From DATEPR01 sp036491115 (GTDB taxonomy: Bacteria > Actinomycetota > Actinomycetes > Mycobacteriales > Pseudonocardiaceae), in the NCBI GenBank assembly GCA_036491115.1, contig DASXCQ010000013.1, positions 8,685 to 72,684 on the forward strand: a stretch of 64,000 nucleotides of DNA, read 5' to 3'. The notes under the pieces are model-generated. The model made no database searches. It had not been told where the DNA came from and saw only the letters and a program-made list of their open reading frames with translations. Position 1 is the first letter of the stretch. Each line of letters opens with the position of its first letter. The position numbers were made by a program, and so were the translations under genes. Below are positions 33,215 through 40,688 of the stretch, piece by piece.

Positions 33215-34132
33215 CTACTTCGGACGGTTCTTGCGGACGAACTCGGCCACCACGGTGCCGAGTTCGCCGCCCGCGTCCTCCTGCAGGAAGTGGCCGGCCT
33301 TGGTGATCGTGCGGTGCTTGCGCCCCGCGGCACCGGGGATGGCGGCCCGCAGCACCGGTGCCATCGCGCCGGTGATCGGGTCGCCGTCGCTGAACGCCAC
33401 CAGGAACGGCGTGTCCAGCCGCCGCAGCACCTGCCACGCGGCCCGGTTGGCCTCGGTCGCCGGGTCGTCCGGCCTGGTCGGCACCAACGTCGGCATCGCT
33501 CGTGGACCGGCCTTGTACTCCTCGCCGGGGAACGGCGCGTCGTAGGCGGCCAGCACGTCGGGCTTCAATCGGGTACGGCAGCCGTTCTGCACGAACCGCG
33601 CGATGTCCAGGCTCTCCGCCGACTCGACAGCCTTGCGGAACTTCCACCACACCGCGGGCATGTCGATGTCACCGGTGGGCAGGCCGGTGTTCGCGGCCAC
33701 CACCCCGGCGAAGCGGTCCGGGTGCTCGGCGACCAGCCGCAGGCCCAGCAGCCCGCCCCAGTCCTGGCAGACCAGCGTCACGTCCCGCAGGTCCAGCGCG
33801 TCGAACACCAGCGACCGCACCCACTCCACGTGCCGCGCGTAGGTGTGGTCACCGGGCTCGGCCGGCTTGTCCGACCGGCCGAAGCCGACCAGGTCCGGTG
33901 CGATCGCGCACATGCCGGCGTCGGCCAGCACCCGCATCACGTGCCGGTACAGGAACGACCAGCTCGGCTCGCCGTGCAGCAGCAACACCACGGGACCGTC
34001 GTCCGGGCCCTCCCGCACGTAGGCCATCCGCAGTGTGCCGCCGTCCGGGTCCGGCACGTCGGCGTAGTGGGGTGACAGGTCGAAATCGGGTAGGCCGGCG
34101 AACCGGTCGTCCGGCGTCCGCAGCAGGCGCAT
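33215..34132 (-). CDS. haloalkane dehalogenase (HLD-I, DhmA-like)
   Basis: A 305-residue alpha/beta hydrolase. The oxyanion motif HGEPSW and the nucleophile elbow LVCQDWGGLLG (Asp followed by the halide-binding Trp) identify the haloalkane dehalogenase family I, which cleaves carbon-halogen bonds of alkyl halides by water. The acid Asp is in AFSDGDPITG and the base His in KAGHFLQED. Length and cap-domain segments (FRKAVESAESLDIARFVQ) agree with mycobacterial DhmA proteins. The natural substrate is unknown. It converges on the DUF885 gene (3-base gap) and is divergent from the GH4 gene. Confidence 0.88.
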   Translation of the reverse strand: MRLLRTPDDRFAGLPDFDLSPHYADVPDPDGGTLRMAYVREGPDDGPVVLLLHGEPSWSFLYRHVMRVLADAGMCAIAPDLVGFGRSDKPAEPGDHTYARHVEWVRSLVFDALDLRDVTLVCQDWGGLLGLRLVAEHPDRFAGVVAANTGLPTGDIDMPAVWWKFRKAVESAESLDIARFVQNGCRTRLKPDVLAAYDAPFPGEEYKAGPRAMPTLVPTRPDDPATEANRAAWQVLRRLDTPFLVAFSDGDPITGAMAPVLRAAIPGAAGRKHRTITKAGHFLQEDAGGELGTVVAEFVRKNRPK

Positions 34133-34187
34133 GCGGACACCCTAGCCGGGTTACCGTGGGCGCTCGTTCGCGAATGGAGGGTTCGCC

Positions 34188-35480
34188 GTGCGATTGAGTG
34201 TGTTGGGCGGTGGCGGGTTCCGCGTGCCGCTCGTCTACCGGGCACTACTGGCCGACAGCGGCGAGCCCAGGGTGGACGACGTGGTGCTGTTCGACCCCGA
34301 TCCGGCCCGGTGCGTGGTGATCCGGGGCGTACTGGAACAGCTGGCGGCCGGCCGTCCCGCGCCGACGGTCACGGTCGCGGACACGCTGGACGCGGCCCTG
34401 GCCGGCAGCGACTTCGTGTTCAGCGCGATCCGGGTCGGTGGACCGGCGGCCCGCGTCGCCGACGAGAGCGTGGCGCGCTCCGCGGGTGTACTCGGCCAGG
34501 AGACCACCGGTGCCGGCGGTCTGGCCTACGCCGTGCGGACGATCCCGGCGGCCCTGCGGATCGCGGAACGGATCCCGGACGGCGCCTTCGTCCTCAACTT
34601 CACGAACCCGGCCGGCATCGTCACCGAGGTCATGCGGACGGTCCTGGGTGACCGGGTGGTCGGCATCTGCGACACACCCGTGGCGCTGGCCCGCCGGCTG
34701 ACCGGTGCGCTCGGCGTGCCGGACGTGTTCGCCGACTACGCCGGGATCAACCATCTGGGCTGGGTGCGTCGCCTGATGCTTTCCGGATCGGACCTGTTGC
34801 CCGGGCTGCTCGCCGGGGACGCGCTGGCCGGCACCGAGGAGGACGCGATCTTCGGCCTGCCGTGGCTGCGGGCGCTGGGTGCGGTGCCCAACGAGTACCT
34901 GTATTACTACTACTGCACCCGCGAGGCGGTCCGGTCCTCGACACCGCGCGGCGAGTACCTGCTCGGCCAGCAGTCCGAGTTCTACCGTGCCGCCGCCGCT
35001 GATCCCGCGCGGTCGCTGGAGCTGTGGGAGGCGGCTGTGCGGCAGCGCAGCGCCACGTACTTCGCTGACGCCCGCGGTGGCGAGGCCGTTGCCGGCGAGG
35101 GCTACGAAGGCGTGGCGCTCGCGGTACTGGCGGCGATCGCGCGGGACGAGCCGACCTCGCTGGTGCTCAACGTGGCCAACCGGGGTGTGCTGCCCGGGTT
35201 GCCGGAGGACATGGTGGTCGAGGTGCCGTGCGCGGTGGCCGGTGGGGGAGTGCGGCCGTTGCCGGTCTCTCCGCTGGATCAGGCGCAGTTGGGGTTGGTG
35301 CAGCAGGTTCGGGCGGTGGAGCGGCTGGCGGCGCGGGCCGCTGTCACCGGGTCGCGGCGGCTGTTCCTGGCCGCGCTGGCGCAGCATCCGCTGGTGGACT
35401 CGGTGTCGGTGGCCGGTGAACTGCTGGCCGGCTACCTGGCCCGAATTCCCGGTGTGGCCGCCGTGCTGACCGAGCCCTGA
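34188..35480 (+). CDS. GH4 family glycosidase (6-phospho-beta-glucosidase type)
   Basis: The 430-residue enzyme starts at GTG 34188 and opens with a Rossmann NAD-binding strand (MRLSVLGGGGFRVPLVYRAL). FSAIRVGGPAARVADE, NFTNPAGIVTE, GICDTP and YAGINHLGW are the conserved GH4 blocks that bind NAD, Mn2+ and the phosphosugar. GH4 enzymes cleave by an oxidation-elimination mechanism and usually act on sugar-6-phosphates delivered by transport. No sugar transport genes adjoin it. Codons drift toward G/T in the third position in the last 350 bases. TTACCGTGGG lies 30 bases upstream of the start, the same spacing as before the Cys-rich peptide. Confidence 0.88.
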   Translation: MRLSVLGGGGFRVPLVYRALLADSGEPRVDDVVLFDPDPARCVVIRGVLEQLAAGRPAPTVTVADTLDAALAGSDFVFSAIRVGGPAARVADESVARSAGVLGQETTGAGGLAYAVRTIPAALRIAERIPDGAFVLNFTNPAGIVTEVMRTVLGDRVVGICDTPVALARRLTGALGVPDVFADYAGINHLGWVRRLMLSGSDLLPGLLAGDALAGTEEDAIFGLPWLRALGAVPNEYLYYYYCTREAVRSSTPRGEYLLGQQSEFYRAAAADPARSLELWEAAVRQRSATYFADARGGEAVAGEGYEGVALAVLAAIARDEPTSLVLNVANRGVLPGLPEDMVVEVPCAVAGGGVRPLPVSPLDQAQLGLVQQVRAVERLAARAAVTGSRRLFLAALAQHPLVDSVSVAGELLAGYLARIPGVAAVLTEP

Positions 35481-35491
35481 AGATCGTCCCG

Positions 35492-35716
35492 TTACTCCTG
35501 GCTGCCTTCGTGTCGCACCGGCTTCCTCCGTAGGAACGAGACAACGAGGACGGCGTCGAGCAGGAGCAGGCCGACGAACACCAGGAGGGTGACGTTCCAC
35601 CTCGAGGTGGCAACCTGCACGTAGCCGGCGATGAGCACATCGAGCACCAGTATGCCCAGGACGATCACCATCATGCTGTGTCTCGGGACCTTGGCGTCGG
35701 GGCTTTCGATTTCCAT
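35492..35716 (-). CDS. small hypothetical membrane protein
   Basis: A 74-residue protein with two hydrophobic helices (about 15-36, MMVIVLGILVLDVLIAGYV, and 43-62, VTLLVFVGLLLLDAVLVVSF) and charged ends, so both termini probably face the cytosol. It has no recognised motif. The ribosome site AAAGGA overlaps the stop of the upstream gene (35726), so it is the tail of the dipeptidase-GNAT operon. It may anchor or assist the preceding unknown protein; nothing in the sequence proves this. Confidence 0.6.
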   Translation of the reverse strand: MEIESPDAKVPRHSMMVIVLGILVLDVLIAGYVQVATSRWNVTLLVFVGLLLLDAVLVVSFLRRKPVRHEGSQE

Positions 35717-35725
35717 GGCAATCCT

Positions 35726-36244
35726 TTACCGGAAGCGTGTGCGCCGGTGCAACTCTGCCATGCCCTCCCTGATCCGGGTGGCCGATTCGACGGGAAAGGG
35801 ATGCCCCCAACCCCTGATGCCCGTCTCGTTTCCGGCCAGCGGTTCCAGTGCGCCGAGTGCGCTGACCACTTCGTGCAGGAACGTCAGTGCCGGGACGCGC
35901 GTGCTGAGCACCGGCCGGCCGCGAACCGGTAGCCATGCCGGTTCGTCCTCCGGGGTCAGCCAGCCGGGCATCGCCAGCTCGTGCATGACCAGCAGAACGT
36001 GGCCCGGCCGCGGCATGGCCAGGTCGATGAACACCCCACCCGGCTCGTCCCCCCAGAGGCAGGACGCCACGAGTTCACCGGACGCTACCCCCGCCACCGC
36101 ACGGGCGAACGATCCGACGGCGTCGACGACGGACGTGGCGGCATGGACCGTCACGGTGTCGGCCACCGTGACGTACAGGCGACACCAGCCGGCCCGTACC
36201 GCGAACTCCAGCCGAAAGGCGCCTGGTTCGACGGTGGAGATCAG
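35726..36244 (-). CDS. hypothetical protein, no standard start codon
   Basis: About 172 residues of well-coded sequence with no known motif (RLEFAVRAGWCRLYVTVADT, PGGVFIDLAMPRPGHVLLVM, IRGWGHPFPVESATRIREG). No ATG, GTG or TTG lies at the front: the frame begins next to the GNAT stop with CTG (36244-36242, overlapping TGA by two bases) followed by ATC TCC ACC. A single change of ATC to ATG would make an ideal start. Internal GTG codons near 36170 would cut the first strand. It may use CTG through coupled translation, or the start may be mutated. No membrane segment is seen. Confidence 0.5.
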   Translation of the reverse strand: MISTVEPGAFRLEFAVRAGWCRLYVTVADTVTVHAATSVVDAVGSFARAVAGVASGELVASCLWGDEPGGVFIDLAMPRPGHVLLVMHELAMPGWLTPEDEPAWLPVRGRPVLSTRVPALTFLHEVVSALGALEPLAGNETGIRGWGHPFPVESATRIREGMAELHRRTRFR

Positions 36245-36549
36245 GCGCCCCCCGCGTCGAACATGCTCTGGTGGGTGTCCGGCACCAGGTCCAGGTACTC
36301 CGGATGCCTGGTGATCCAGCCGCGCACGAACGGGCAGTACGGCAGCACCTTCAGGCCGCGGGTGCGGGCGTCGTCCAACGCGCCGCGCACCAGTTCGCCG
36401 CCCAGACCCCTGCCGCCGTACCGCTCGCCGATCTCGGTGTGCAGCAGGGCCATCTCGCCGCGGTGGAAGTGGTACTCGGAGAAGCCGATCAGCTCGTCGC
36501 CGTCGAGCAGTTCGTAGCGGCTGCGTTCGGTGTTGTCGATCACCTTCAC
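36241..36549 (-). CDS. GNAT family N-acetyltransferase, short YjdJ-like type
   Basis: A 102-residue mini-GNAT. RYELLDGDELIGFSEYHFH leads the sheet, EIGERYGGRGLGGELVRGALDDARTRG is the acetyl-CoA loop (Q/R-x-x-G-x-G/A type), and LPYCPFVRGWITRHPEYLDLV is the typical ending of the family with the C-P-F-V segment. The start overlaps the dipeptidase stop as ATGA. The substrate is unknown; some relatives act on small amines. It has an operon position between the dipeptidase and an orphan protein. Confidence 0.88.
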   Translation of the reverse strand: MKVIDNTERSRYELLDGDELIGFSEYHFHRGEMALLHTEIGERYGGRGLGGELVRGALDDARTRGLKVLPYCPFVRGWITRHPEYLDLVPDTHQSMFDAGGA

Positions 36550-37751
36550 GACGCGACCCCGTCCAGTTCCTCAATGGTGGCGATGGACGGCGCCTCGTAG
36601 CGGGCCAGTTCGCGGGCGCTGTCCTCCACGGCGCCGAGCACCCGCAGCGCGTTGCCCCAGGTGAGCTTCGCGATGTCGGACTCGGACCAGCCGCGGTGCA
36701 ACAGCTCGGCGATCAGGTTCGGGTAGCCGGACACGTCGTCCAGTCCGGACGGGAGGTGCGTGGTGCCGTCGAAGTCGCCGCCCAGGCCGATGTGGTCGAC
36801 GCCGGCGACCTCGCGCATGTGGTCCACGTGATCGGCGACCGTGGCGACCGTCGCGACCGGGGCCGGGTGGTCGGCTTCGTAGGCGTGCATCGCCGCCGTG
36901 GCTTCCGGCGTGCTCGGGGGGAAACGGTGGCCCTGCGCCTCCAGGTGCGCGACGACGTCGCGGCTCCACGCCGCGGCCGCCGGCAGTACGAACGCCGGCA
37001 CGAACGTGGCCATCGCCACGCCGCCGTTGGCCGGCAACTGGGCCAGCACGTCGTCCGGGATGTTGCGCGGGTGGTCGCACACCGCACGCGACGACGAGTG
37101 CGAGAACAGCACCGGCGACCGGGTCACGCGCAGTGCGGCGCGCATGGTGTCCGCGGAGACGTGCGACAGGTCGACCAGCATGCCCAGCCGGTTCATCTCG
37201 CGCACCACCTGCTCACCGAACGCGGTGAGCCCGTTCGCCACCGGCTCGTCGGTCGCCGAGTCGGCCCAGGGCGTGTTGTCGTTGTGGGTCAACGTCATGT
37301 ACCGCACGCCCAGCGCGTACAGCGACCGCAGCGTGGCCAGCGAGCACGCGATCGAGTGACCGCCCTCCGCACCCATCAGCGACGCGATCCGGCCGTCCGC
37401 CCGGGCCGCCCGCACCTGGTCGGAGGTGGTGGCCAGGCGCAGCCGGTCGCGATACCGGTCCACCAGGCCCAGTACGCAGTCCACCTGCTCCAGCGTGGCG
37501 CTCACCGCCCGGTCGCCCTGCAGGGAGGACGGCACGTACACCGACCAGAACTGGGCGCCCACCCCGCCGGCGCGCAGCCTGGGCAGATCGGTGTGCAGGT
37601 GCGCGGACTGGTCCTGGGCGATGTCCCGTTCCTCGACCCGGTAGCCGACCTGCTTGCGCAACGCCCACGGCAGGTCGTTGTGCCCGTCCACCACCGGATG
37701 CTCGGCCAGTACGGCGTTGGCGCGGGCCAGCAGCTCGGGGTCCTGGGTCAT
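36546..37751 (-). CDS. M19 family membrane dipeptidase (renal dipeptidase type)
   Basis: A 401-residue amidohydrolase-fold enzyme that hydrolyses dipeptides using two zinc ions. Zinc ligands are visible as HPVVDGHNDLPW (H-x-D), GAEGGHSI (bridging Glu), MLVDLSHVS and VLFSHSSSRAV (His residues) and DHIGLGGDFDG (Asp). The length matches. There is no signal peptide, so it is probably cytosolic despite the family name. ATG 37751 lies behind GGAGAG. It leads an operon with GNAT, orphan protein and small membrane protein. It could degrade cell-wall or D-amino-acid dipeptides; the family acts on several. Confidence 0.92.
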   Translation of the reverse strand: MTQDPELLARANAVLAEHPVVDGHNDLPWALRKQVGYRVEERDIAQDQSAHLHTDLPRLRAGGVGAQFWSVYVPSSLQGDRAVSATLEQVDCVLGLVDRYRDRLRLATTSDQVRAARADGRIASLMGAEGGHSIACSLATLRSLYALGVRYMTLTHNDNTPWADSATDEPVANGLTAFGEQVVREMNRLGMLVDLSHVSADTMRAALRVTRSPVLFSHSSSRAVCDHPRNIPDDVLAQLPANGGVAMATFVPAFVLPAAAAWSRDVVAHLEAQGHRFPPSTPEATAAMHAYEADHPAPVATVATVADHVDHMREVAGVDHIGLGGDFDGTTHLPSGLDDVSGYPNLIAELLHRGWSESDIAKLTWGNALRVLGAVEDSARELARYEAPSIATIEELDGVAS

Positions 37752-37841
37752 CCGGCACTCTCCTTCTGGGGCGTCGGGCCTGGTGAGATCACCATAGACT
37801 TTCCCGGCGACGACACGATCGACGCGACGGGAAGGATGCGC

Positions 37842-39011
37842 ATGGCGCACGGTCTGGAACTGCGAGAACTCGAGCCGGCGGACGCGGCCGCCAGCACGCT
37901 GCTCAGCCGGCGCGCCTTCGGCTTCCACCCAGGTCCCTACCCGGAGCCGAAGCTGCCAGAAGGGTCCACCAACCATGGCGCGTTCCTCGACGGGCGGCTG
38001 GTCGGGCTGGCGATCGACCTGCACGACGAGCAGTGGTGGGGCGGGCGGCTGCTGCGCGCGGCGGACGTCGCCGGCGTCGCCGTGGCCGCCGAGGTTCGCG
38101 GGCAGGGGGTGGCGCGGGCCCTGATGGGGCGGCTGCTGGAGTCGGCCAGGGAACGCGGTGCCGTGGTGAGCGCGCTGTTCCCGTCCATCTCCACCGTCTA
38201 CCGGCGGCTCGGCTGGGCGTCGGTGGGCAGTGTGGACACGTGGTCGGTGCCGACCCTGTCGCTGCCGCGCACCGGCGTGGCCGGGCTGACCGTCCGCGAG
38301 GGTACCGAGGCCGACCTGGCCGCATCCCACGAGCTCTACCGGACCGTCGCCGCCGCCAACAACGGCATGCTGTCCCGCGCCGAGGTCCGCCACCGCCGCA
38401 CCGAACTGCCCGACGTCGCCGACGGGCTGACCGTCGTGGCGGACGGGGATTCCGTTGTGGCGTACGCCATCTGGACGCGGGGACCGCGCTACGGCCCGGA
38501 CGGCGCGCTCACCGTGCACGACGCGCTGGCCCGCAGCCGGGACGCGGCCCGGACGCTCCTCGCCGTCCTGTCCAGCTGGCACACCGTGGTGCCGGAACTG
38601 CGGATGCGGCTGCTCGGCGGGGATGCCGTGGCCGATCTGCTCACGCTGGAGACCAGGTCCCGCAAGTCGGTGGGCTGGATGCACCGGCCGGTGGACGTGG
38701 CCGGCGCTGTGGCGGCGCGCGGCTGGCCGGCCGGGGTGAGCGGGCGGGCCTCGTTCGCGCTGACCGACGAACTGGCGCCGTGGAACGCCGGTGCGTGGGA
38801 GCTGAGCGTGTCGGACGGGGCGGGGGAGTTGAAGCGGTGCGATGAGGCGTCGGTGGAGTTGAGCGTCGCCGGGTTCGCCGCGCTGTACTGCGGTGTGGCG
38901 TCACCGGAGCAGGTCGCGGGCGCCGGGCACGCCGCCGGAGCGGTGTCGGACCTGGCGGCGTTGGGTGTGCTGGCGGTCGGTACACCGCCTCGCCTGCTCA
39001 ACACGTTCTGA
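37842..39011 (+). CDS. Eis-like GNAT acetyltransferase
   Basis: At 389 residues this follows the three-part plan of Eis: an N-terminal GNAT domain with the acetyl-CoA loop VRGQGVARALMG (about 85-96), a second GNAT-like fold (about 145-285), and a SCP2-like C-terminal region. The last residue is Phe, as in Eis, where the C-terminal carboxylate acts as base. Eis proteins acetylate aminoglycosides at several amines and also peptides. ATG 37842 is preferred over 37836 because AAGG lies 6 bases before it. It is divergent from the dipeptidase operon and followed by a strong terminator. Confidence 0.85.
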   Translation: MAHGLELRELEPADAAASTLLSRRAFGFHPGPYPEPKLPEGSTNHGAFLDGRLVGLAIDLHDEQWWGGRLLRAADVAGVAVAAEVRGQGVARALMGRLLESARERGAVVSALFPSISTVYRRLGWASVGSVDTWSVPTLSLPRTGVAGLTVREGTEADLAASHELYRTVAAANNGMLSRAEVRHRRTELPDVADGLTVVADGDSVVAYAIWTRGPRYGPDGALTVHDALARSRDAARTLLAVLSSWHTVVPELRMRLLGGDAVADLLTLETRSRKSVGWMHRPVDVAGAVAARGWPAGVSGRASFALTDELAPWNAGAWELSVSDGAGELKRCDEASVELSVAGFAALYCGVASPEQVAGAGHAAGAVSDLAALGVLAVGTPPRLLNTF

Positions 39012-39020
39012 GAACGGCAC

Positions 39021-39050
39021 GGCGGCCGGTCACGAGGGTGACCGGCCGCC
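39021..39050. terminator. strong bidirectional hairpin terminator
   Basis: A perfect 13-bp stem (39021-39033 with 39038-39050, arm GGCGGCCGGTCAC) closes on a GAGG loop, between the stops of the convergent Eis-like and GH16 genes. No U-tract follows, which is common in high-GC actinomycetes. It can serve both genes. Confidence 0.85.
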
Positions 39051-39065
39051 ATGTGCCCCTGTCGA

Positions 39066-40436
39066 CTACGGCAGGTTCCAGTGCTGGTTGGTGCCACCGG
39101 TGCAGTCCCAGATCTGCAGCTGGGTTCCCGGTGTGGTGGAGAGGCCCGTGTCGTCGAGGCACTTGCCCGACTGCGGGTTGAGCAGGGAGCCGTTGGCCTG
39201 GGGTATCCAGACCTGGGCTCCTGTGTTGTTGCAGGTGAACAGATCCACGGTGGTGCCGTCGGTTGTCCCGCCCCCGTTGATGTCCAGGCATTTGCCCAGC
39301 GCGTGCAGGGTGCTGCCCGCCTGGACGACCGTCCACTGCTGGGCGGCGGTGCCGTTGCAGGTGAACACCTGGACCGGGGTGAAGTCGGCGGAACTGGCGC
39401 CCCGGACGTCGACGCACAGGCCGGCGAGGCCGGTGATCGGACCGGTGGTGCCGCTCGGCGGCGGCGGCGGAGGCGGCGGGTTGGTGGCGCCGCCGGCACC
39501 CTTCTCGTAGGCGGCGACGTACTGGACGGTCATGGTGCCGCCGGACGACGTCGACGCGTTGGGGCTGGTGCACCCGCAGACGCCGTTGGGGAAGCCGCCG
39601 CCCATCGCCAGGTCGAAGATGATCGACATGTTGTGGTCGAACGCCGACTGCCAGGTCGCTGTCGGCACCTGGTTCTCGTTGACCTGGAACACCTGGGTGC
39701 CGTCCAACAGCCAGCTGATCGACTCGGCCGCCGTGTTGGTGCGGTTCACGATGATGGTGTAGGTGTGGAAGCCGGTCTGGCAGCCGCCGCAGGCGGCGAG
39801 ACCGCTGCCGATGCCGTTGGGCTCGTTGCACGGGCCGCCCGGGTCGACTCCACAGTGGATGGTGCCGGAGCGGTCGGACAGCGAGTTGACGTCCTCCAGG
39901 ATGTCGATCTCGCCGTTCTCCGGCCACTGGCCCGGTCCCAGCATCCAGAACGCCGGCCAGTAGCCGAGGCCGCTCGCCGGGTTGGGCTGCTGGATCGAGG
40001 CGGTGACCTCCAGTTCGCCACCGGCCGGTGCGCCCACGTTGGCGGTCGTGGTCTGGATCCGGCCCGACGTCCAGGAACTGCCCGATCCGAGCGCGGTGAG
40101 CTGCAGGTCACCGGCGCCGTCCAGGTGCACGTTGCTGGTCGAGTTGGTCATGGTCTCGATCTCACCGGTGCCGAAGCTGGAACCGGGACCGGTGTCGTAG
40201 ATCCAGTTCCCGGTCGACACGCCGGTGCCTGCCGTGCCGTTGAAGTCGTCGCTGAACACGGTCGACCAGCCGGTCGGGGGCGCGGGCACCGCCGCGTCGG
40301 CTGCCGGCGTCGCGACCGTCACAGCGGTCAGCACGGCGGCGACCGGCACCACGGTGGCGACCAGTACCGTGAGCAACCTCCGCCTGCCGTGCCGGGCAGG
40401 TAAGTGTTCACTCGACGTCGTTGTCGCTCTGAACAT
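39066..40436 (-). CDS. secreted GH16 glucanase with CBM13 ricin-type lectin domain
   Basis: The 456-residue protein has a twin-region signal peptide (RRRLLTVLVATVVPVAAVL) with cleavage near residue 49 (AADA-AVP). The GH16 domain (about 50-310) contains the catalytic ENGEIDILEDV motif (E-x-D-x-x-E) with both glutamates. An eight-proline linker leads to a beta-trefoil CBM13 (about 330-456) with three QxW repeats (AQQW, AQVW, NQHW) and paired cysteines. It should cut beta-1,3- or beta-1,3-1,4-glucans outside the cell. A LacI-type AAGCGCTT site lies 40 bases upstream of ATG, suggesting sugar control. Confidence 0.93.
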   Translation of the reverse strand: MFRATTTSSEHLPARHGRRRLLTVLVATVVPVAAVLTAVTVATPAADAAVPAPPTGWSTVFSDDFNGTAGTGVSTGNWIYDTGPGSSFGTGEIETMTNSTSNVHLDGAGDLQLTALGSGSSWTSGRIQTTTANVGAPAGGELEVTASIQQPNPASGLGYWPAFWMLGPGQWPENGEIDILEDVNSLSDRSGTIHCGVDPGGPCNEPNGIGSGLAACGGCQTGFHTYTIIVNRTNTAAESISWLLDGTQVFQVNENQVPTATWQSAFDHNMSIIFDLAMGGGFPNGVCGCTSPNASTSSGGTMTVQYVAAYEKGAGGATNPPPPPPPPSGTTGPITGLAGLCVDVRGASSADFTPVQVFTCNGTAAQQWTVVQAGSTLHALGKCLDINGGGTTDGTTVDLFTCNNTGAQVWIPQANGSLLNPQSGKCLDDTGLSTTPGTQLQIWDCTGGTNQHWNLP

Positions 40437-40475
40437 GCGTGATGAACCTCCTTACTCGTGTTCGGGGATGCGGGG

Positions 40476-40483
40476 AAGCGCTT
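40476..40483. promoter_or_regulatory. LacI-family operator half-core AAGCGCTT
   Basis: GGGAAGCGCTTACA contains the central CG-dyad AAGCGCTT typical of LacI/GalR-family sites such as CebR boxes. It lies 40 bases before the GH16 start on the minus strand. The regulator gene is not in the window. Confidence 0.5.
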
Positions 40484-40688
40484 ACAGGTGAACGTTTCTC
40501 TCGGCTTCCGCACCGGTCAAGAAGACCGACAACGGCGGAAATTACCAGTTGTCCCACAATTCCGTGATGGTCGTCGACATGACGTTCGTCCTGGCCGGTC
40601 GGGGTCGGTACCGGAACCGGAACCGATCCAGTTGCCGGTGGCCGGGAAGTCTGCAATCCCGCCGTCCCGCCCGGCCGCCGGGGATAGC

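Noticed and set aside
39440..39482. GGCGGC-type repeat that looks like a microsatellite
   Set aside because: On the minus strand it encodes the eight-proline linker between the GH16 and CBM13 domains and needs no other explanation.
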